Part shown: positions 23,426-28,450 of the stretch, piece after piece
How the letters are laid out: the number at the start of each line of letters is the position of its first letter
Position numbering within the stretch: the stretch's first letter is position 1
Source: Mariaggregatimicrobium sp964498785
Lineage (GTDB): Bacteria > Zhuqueibacterota > Zhuqueibacteria > Thermofontimicrobiales > Thiofontviventaceae
Direction: 5' to 3'
Length of the DNA: 28,450 nucleotides
NCBI GenBank assembly: GCA_964498785.1
Contig: CAZCJL010000092.1
Coordinates: 1-28,450, forward strand
The notes under the pieces: generated by a model
Told to the model about the DNA's origin: nothing
The model's database searches: none
The model's input: only the letters and a program-made list of their open reading frames with translations
Program-made: the position numbers and the translations under genes

Positions 23426-26076
23426 ATGAATGATTTTCCACAGAATCCGTTTCAGATACTTGACCCGAATATTCGCTGGGCGCCATCGCAGGAAGATTTA
23501 CAGGAGAAAGCCTACGAACAACTCATTCCGCCATTGGTATATAAAATTCGTCTGGCTGTAAAGGAATGGCGTGACAGTGATTATTCAGGCGTTTCGGACA
23601 CCACAAAAGCGCTGTTGCAATTCTGGTTCAAATCCGATGGTCACAAAAAAAATGGCACTGTTTTTCAATACTATTTTGCCCAGTGTGAAGCGATTGAATC
23701 AATTATTTACCTGTATGAAATTGCAAAAGCCAGAGATAAATTTGAACTCATGCGTTTCGATTCATCGGGCAGAATAAGCACAGGAATGTTTCCTGAATCC
23801 TGGGCAAGATATGTTATAAAAATGGCAACAGGTTCAGGGAAAACAAAAGTGTTAAGTCTTGCCCTTGTCTGGTCATATTTTCATAAATTCTATGAAAGTG
23901 ACTCTGATCTTTCCCGAAACTTTCTCATTATCGCTCCAAACATTATCGTTTTAAATCGCTTGCGAAAAGATTTTGATGATTTTAAAATTTTCAAAGAAGA
24001 CCCGCTCATTCCTGAAAATGGCTATTTTGATCGAGATTGGCAAAATGACTTTCATCTGACGCTGCATATTCAGGATGAACTTAAGCCAATAACTGAAGAA
24101 GGAAACTTGTTCCTGAGCAATATTCACCGTGTTTATTTGAATGAGGACAGAGAACTATCTCTGGAAGAAGAATTTTTGGGCAAAAAACCGCCTGCCAATG
24201 CGGATACTTCCAAAGGGTTGGATTTGGGAAAAGTGCTGCGCAGTAATAAAATTAAAGACCTGGTGGTGATGAACGACGAGGCGCATCATATTCATGATGA
24301 AAATATGCAGTGGTTCAAAAGTATTGAAGACATCAATAACCATTTGAAGCTGAAGCAGGGCAAGGGAATTTCGCTGCAAGTGGACAATACCGCTACTTCC
24401 AAACACAACAACGGCGCAATCTTTGTTCAAACTGTGTGCGACTATCCGTTGGTGGAAGCGATAAAACAAAGAATTGTCAAATCTCCCGTTTTGCCTGATG
24501 AAGCGTCCCGGGCAAAATTGAGTGAAAAAACATCATCCCGGTTTGTGGAGCGTTATAAAGATTATATTCATCTTGGCTATATCGAATGGAAAAAGCAATT
24601 CGACGAGTTGAAACATGTCAAAACGCCCATCCTGTTTGTGATGACGCTGGACACGACAGAAGCCAATCAAACCAAAGAATTTCTGGAAGCGAACTATTCC
24701 GAATTCAAAGATTCGGTATTGCTTATTCACACCAAAAAGAGCGGTGAAATATCAGAGACGGCAGCATCCAGGCGGGACAAGGAGGAACTGGAAAAACTTC
24801 GTAAAGCGGCGGATGCAGTTGATGAAGAAAAATCACCCTACAAAACCGTGGTTTCGGTGATGATGCTTCGGGAAGGCTGGGATGTGCGCAATGTTATGAC
24901 CATCGTGGGATTGCGTCCTTTTCAGGCGCCTTCAAATATTTTGCCTGAACAGACCATTGGCAGAGGGCTTCGGAAAATGTTCGGCCTGGATGTCAAAGAA
25001 GAATTGGTCGTTATTGGCACGCCCGCGTTTATCGAATTTGTGGAATCCATTAAGACCGAAGGCGTGGAATTTGGCTACCGACCCATGGGTGAAACGGGAA
25101 AATCCCGCAACCCGATTATTGTGGAAATTGACAACGACAATGAAAAAAGGATCTGGATAAGCTGGATATTCCTGTTCCTGTGTTGTCCCCACGCATTCAT
25201 CGGGATTATAAAAATCTGGAAGATATTCAGGTGGACGCCATGAACATCACTCCAGTTCCCCTGAAACACTATAGCGAAAATGAATTGAAAGAAATTGTGT
25301 TTAATGATATCGACAGCGCGTTTTCACATAAAATAGAGTTCACCGATACATTGCCAGATTACCGCAATGTCGTCGGCTTTTTTACGCAAGCTATTTTGAA
25401 AGAGAGCAGGCTGGTGAGCGGGTTCAATAATCTTTATCCCAGGGTTGAGCAGTTTAATCGACACAAATTGTTTGGCAAAAGTGTGACCATTGAAGACCCG
25501 CATATTTTAAAAAATCTTTCTGAAGTGCAGGCAAAGCAAACCCTGTACGTCTCATTCAAAAAAGCCATTGATGAATTAACCATCAAAGACAAGGGGTCCG
25601 CTCAAATTAAAAACTTTATTTCCCTGCGCAAAGCCAGGCCGCTTGTAGCGGATAACCAGCCATATCTTGTTCCGCAAAAAAGCATATTCAATAAAATTAT
25701 TGGCGATAGCCGGTTTGAACTGGAATATGCCGCGTTTCTGGAAAACCGCACAGATATAATTTCCTTTGCTAAAAATAACCAGACGTTCAATTTTAAAATT
25801 GAATACCAGGGCGAGGATGGCAATATTCATGAGTTTTTCCCTGATTTTTTGATTAAGCAAAATGATCGGGATATTTACATTGCCGAAACCAAAGGCAGAG
25901 AAGATTTGGACGATGTGCGGAAAATAAAACGATTGCAGGTTTGGTGCAGCGATGTAAACGCTGCGCAGAATGAACGCCGATACATTCCGATGTATGTGAA
26001 ACAGGAAGTGTGGGAAAAGAACCAAAAAGATTTGAAATCGTTCAATGACATTATCAAATTGTGTATGTTAAAATGA
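23426..26076 (+). pseudogene. res: Type III restriction endonuclease Res subunit, frameshifted
   Basis: Res subunits of type III systems are ATP-driven helicase-nucleases that act with the Mod methylase. The first 1.7 kb encodes the helicase: Walker A ATGSGKT (134-140), NDEAHHIHD (283-291), NTATSKHNNGAIF, and LPEQTIGRGLRKM. At an A6 run (25143-25148) the frame is lost: the first frame continues as non-homologous sequence to a stop at 25243, while the correct product resumes one frame back as KDLDKLDIPVPVLSPRIHRD and runs to 26076. The C-terminal part ends with the nuclease core FFPDFLI and YIAETKG. The start at 23426 fits the family N-terminus NPFQILDPNIRWAPS, though an ATG ten codons earlier is possible. 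A single missing A accounts for the break; a base-calling error is the main alternative. Confidence 0.88.
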
Positions 26077-26172
26077 AATAATTTGACGAAAGCATAAATT
26101 TTAAGATCAGGATAAAAAAATGGATATCGCTTATTTTACCAGCAAATTAAAATTAGATAGAGAGGAAATTTT

Positions 26173-26550
26173 ATGGAAAAAGAAATGATAAAAGAGGACA
26201 TATTGGCAGAAGTTTTCAAAGCAACTCCCCATCTTTTAAAATTTCCTGTTACTAAAATGTGGATCGATTACGACAAAGAAGCTGATGTGCTTTATATCAG
26301 CTTTGACCGTCCCCGGAAAGCAACCGATTCTGAAATGTCCAAAGACGGGATTCTGCACCGGTATCGGGGTGAAAAACTGGTTGGTATTACTATCCTTGAT
26401 GCCTCTAAAAGAAACCAAAAAACATGTTCAACCACTTTGCGTCTGCTTTGCGTGCTTTGCGGTAAAAAGATTAAACCACAAAGGTCACTAAGAATCCACA
26501 AAGGACGCCAAGAAAAAATTAAAGGAATAACATGGAGCAGCTCAACTTAA
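26173..26550 (+). CDS. DUF2283 protein with repeat-derived tail
   Basis: Residues 25-78 form a DUF2283 domain: KMWIDYDKEADVLYISFDRP, DGILHRYRGEKLVGITILDA. DUF2283 proteins are small, of unknown role, and often accompany mobile or toxin-like genes. After ASKR (about 26413) the homology ends and the remaining 45 residues are the translation of a CTTTGCG/CACAAAGG-type repeat, giving a tail with LLCVLCGKK. The repeat probably inserted at or near the original stop codon. GAGAGGAAA lies before the ATG. Its frame overlaps the start of the Mod fragment. Confidence 0.75.
   Translation: MEKEMIKEDILAEVFKATPHLLKFPVTKMWIDYDKEADVLYISFDRPRKATDSEMSKDGILHRYRGEKLVGITILDASKRNQKTCSTTLRLLCVLCGKKIKPQRSLRIHKGRQEKIKGITWSSST
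26433..26513. repeat. Imperfect inverted CTTTGCG/CACAAAGG repeat
   Basis: The left half reads CTTTGCGTCTGCTTTGCGTG and the right half ACCACAAAGGTCACTAAG, then CCACAAAGGACGCC. Read in opposite directions the halves resemble each other. It is of the same general kind as the CACAGAG repeats at 2.0 and 19.5 kb. Confidence 0.6.
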
Positions 26551-26840
26551 CCACTACCGAAAAACAACAAATCATTGATTTGATCAAACAGGGCAAATCC
26601 CTTCCCAAAGAATATGTTTATAAACTTGTCGCCGATGATGAGGATGTGTTCCTGTTCTGGAACGGACGTAATGAAAACGTAACAAATGCCGTGCTGCCGT
26701 TTCATTCCATTGAGCACATTGATGAACCGCGAAAAGAGAAAGAACAAACAGGCGTTTCCGACGACCTGTTTGCCACGGACTTTCAGGGCAGGCAGCTCAA
26801 AGGCTGGACCAATAAACTGATCTGGGGCGATAACAGGTAA
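26532..26840 (+). pseudogene. mod: Type III methyltransferase Mod, N-terminal fragment
   Basis: The 102 residues match the start of type III Mod proteins that accompany this Res type: a helical lead, VFLFWNGRNENVTNAVLPFH, IEHIDEPR, DDLFATDFQGRQLKGWTNKL and IWGDNR. In intact proteins the IWGDN segment is followed by the DPPY catalytic motif and target recognition domain; here a stop codon follows at once and the next DNA is unrelated. About 80 to 85 percent of the gene is gone. AAAGGA precedes the ATG. With Res also broken, the system can neither methylate nor cut. Confidence 0.85.
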
Positions 26841-26951
26841 CAGGGAGAAAAAATTGAATGCAAGTAACTATATGCATAAAAAAAATAACATTTAGAACAG
26901 AAGAAGTGTCAAATAATTTGACACTACCCATCACGATGAAAGGAGAAAAAG

Positions 26952-28040
26952 ATGAAAAGAAGCTTACAAATCAGTGCAATGGTTGGTCTTATTTTGATGA
27001 CTTTTATTCCGGAAATTCTATCGGCGCAACCAAAACCCACAGTAATCATGAATCAAGCTTACGATTACACGGGGACCTGGGAAGATGTGGGGAAAACCAC
27101 ATTTGAGTATGTTACGAACAATCAAACCATTCAAACCGAATATGGATGGATTCCGCCGGATTGGACGCCCATCAATCGAACAATAACAACGGTGGACGAG
27201 CACGACAACACGACGGAATATATACTCGAAATGTTCCAGGATGGGGACTGGTCGCCAATGATACATTGGGTCTATATCAACACGTATCAGAATGGCCGGT
27301 TGATGGAGGTTAAGCAGAGTATGCCAGGAATGATTGAATTTGAACTTTTTATCAACCGGGAAGTCTACACCTATGACACAAACGGAAAACTCATGCAGAT
27401 AACCCAACAACTAAGTTTGGGGACAACATGGGCAGACATTGGCCGTACAGTGTATCACTATCAGGGAAATGACATTGATTATGTTACCATCGAGAGTTAT
27501 GATGAAGAGAGTACAAGTTGGGTATATGACCAAAAAACCGTGCATTCTTATTCAGACGGCACGTTGTTCTCTTTGGAAGAATTCGAATGGGACGAGAGTT
27601 CCTGGGTACCGATAGAGTTGCACGAATATTACTACAACGGAGACGCCTCCATAAATTACATAGTAGTAAAGGATTGGGAAGACGGTTCATACGAAATCCA
27701 AAGGAGATTTGTCTATTTATATGGCGAAACATCGGTTGATGAACGGTCTTTAGGTTTGCCCAAAGCCTTCACCCTTTCCAATTATCCTAATCCATTCAAC
27801 CCGGAAACAACAATTCAATTTAGTATTGACGCCGATGTCCGGGTCAGTCTGGTTGTTTTCGATATAATGGGCAGGAAAGTACGCTCCCTTCTCAGCGGAG
27901 AGTTCAGACAAACGGGTGTACATCAGCTCAAATGGGACGGCAGGGATGACAGCGGTCGGATTCAGCCATCGGGCAGCTACATCTTCCGAATATCGACGCC
28001 TGATCGTTCCATCAGTAAAACGTGTCTTTTAATAAAATAA
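26952..28040 (+). CDS. Secreted protein with C-terminal sorting (FlgD-like) domain
   Basis: The 362-residue protein has a signal peptide (MKRSLQISAMVGLILMTFIP, ending in LSAQ), then a region of beta-rich repeats with recurring aromatic pairs such as TTWADIGRTVYHYQG, STSWVYDQKTVHSYSDG and SSWVPIELHEYYYNG, which resemble YD/RHS-like or MORN-like beta strips. From residue 273 it carries the tail SLGLPKAFTLSNYPNPFNPE, IMGRKVRSLLSG, WDGRDDSGR and a final SKTCLLIK, typical of type IX secretion or FlgD_ig-like C-termini of FCB bacteria. AGGAG lies before the ATG. The product is likely surface-exposed or secreted. It is intact though neighbours on both sides are broken. Confidence 0.9.
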   Translation: MKRSLQISAMVGLILMTFIPEILSAQPKPTVIMNQAYDYTGTWEDVGKTTFEYVTNNQTIQTEYGWIPPDWTPINRTITTVDEHDNTTEYILEMFQDGDWSPMIHWVYINTYQNGRLMEVKQSMPGMIEFELFINREVYTYDTNGKLMQITQQLSLGTTWADIGRTVYHYQGNDIDYVTIESYDEESTSWVYDQKTVHSYSDGTLFSLEEFEWDESSWVPIELHEYYYNGDASINYIVVKDWEDGSYEIQRRFVYLYGETSVDERSLGLPKAFTLSNYPNPFNPETTIQFSIDADVRVSLVVFDIMGRKVRSLLSGEFRQTGVHQLKWDGRDDSGRIQPSGSYIFRISTPDRSISKTCLLIK

Positions 28041-28066
28041 TGTCATGGTTACTACGTAACACATAC

Positions 28067-28155
28067 AACGGGCGAGTGAGCTGTCTTGACTCGGCTTTAA
28101 TTACTTTGTCATCGAACATGCGAGTCGGGTAGACTCATCGACTCACTCGCTCGTT
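28067..28155. repeat. attC-like nested hairpin
   Basis: AACGGGCGAGTGAG (28067-28080) and CTCACTCGCTCGTT (28142-28155) form 14-position arms with one G-T pair. An inner perfect stem GACTCG (28088-28093)/CGAGTC (28121-28126) encloses a 27-nt loop. The 89-bp element starts with AAC and ends with GTT, the boundary bases of integron attC sites, and is imperfectly palindromic with unpaired stretches. The outer boxes (ATACAAC, GTTATGG) fit the attC consensus only in part. It could instead be a simple REP-type hairpin. Confidence 0.5.
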
Positions 28156-28183
28156 ATGGTGCGTAAAAGCAAAGAGATTCCCA

Positions 28184-28450
28184 ATGGATGAAATATTGGA
28201 AAAATATAAAGAATTATGAATTCAAAAGAGATACAGCAATAATACTCAAAGAATCTATTGTAATTATTTTAGGGATTTTTGTGCGCATTTCAAAGATGAG
28301 AAATTAGAAGGGCTAACTACCGAACAAATAAATAAATACCTGTTAAATCTGATACAGTCAAAAAATATTTCTATCAGTCAGCAGAATTAGCGAATAAATG
28401 TATCCATTCAATAATTGATGGTGTGCATCAAAGCTTTCGGATTCTCTTTA
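28184..28450 (+). pseudogene. Tyrosine recombinase/integrase N-terminus, degenerate
   Basis: From ATG 28184 the frame gives MDEILEKYKEL, a TGA (28217-28219), then QKRYSNNTQRIYCNYFRDFC and KLEGLTTEQINKYLLNLIQS followed by KNISISQQN, which matches the SAM-like DNA-binding domain of Xer-type integrases. A TAG at 28388-28390 follows in place of a usual Gln, and the rest (RIN, then a different frame) is degraded. The catalytic domain would lie beyond the window edge. At least two stop codons make it a remnant. Confidence 0.75.

Noticed and set aside
26120..26188. 22-codon frame (MDIAYFTSKLKLDREEIL) overlapping the DUF2283 start
   Set aside because: Too short to judge; possible leader peptide but no supporting signal.

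Overview
The window is about 28 kb of AT-rich chromosome from a Gram-negative-type bacterium, most likely of the FCB superphylum (Calditrichota/KSB1-like). The clues are a secreted protein with a C-terminal secretion/FlgD-like tail (YPNPFNP motif) at the right end, a lipoprotein-type signal on the first gene, purine-rich Shine-Dalgarno sites, FAD-dependent ThyX, and dispersed CACAGAG-type repeats. The phylum assignment is inference.

Left part (1-6.4 kb): a periplasmic sugar-binding lipoprotein (+), a small secreted protein that looks frameshifted (+), then on the minus strand a large fusion of an endonuclease Q-like PHP nuclease with a UvrD/PcrA helicase, and thyX.

Central part (6.8-13.5 kb, minus strand): the most interesting region. 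Eleven closely packed genes encode five small Roadblock/LC7 proteins, a sixth Roadblock-like domain at the end of a 363-residue protein, two adjacent V4R-domain proteins, a cysteine-rich protein, a SufS-type cysteine desulfurase and a 110-residue unknown. Terminator-like hairpins lie after the seventh and the eleventh gene, so it may be two transcription units. Roadblock proteins are known regulators and scaffolds of small GTPases, and V4R has the fold of the TRAPP subunit Bet3. No GTPase lies in the window. The set looks like an undescribed regulatory or sensory assembly.

13.5-19.2 kb: a 0.6-kb non-coding leader, a giant protein made of 17 tandem bacterial SH3 domains (-), a corrinoid adenosyltransferase (-), a small polytopic membrane protein (+), and a tRNA-Glu with promoter and terminator.

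Right part (19.4-28.4 kb, + strand): an accessory region full of broken genes. It holds a GC-rich catalase pseudogene (in-frame TGA plus an internal deletion), an intact AAA ATPase with DUF4143, a truncated IS630-type transposase, a type III restriction system in decay (Res frameshifted at an A6 run, a DUF2283 gene extended through a repeat, Mod cut after about 100 residues), a secreted sorting-domain protein, an attC-like hairpin and a degenerate tyrosine integrase running off the window.
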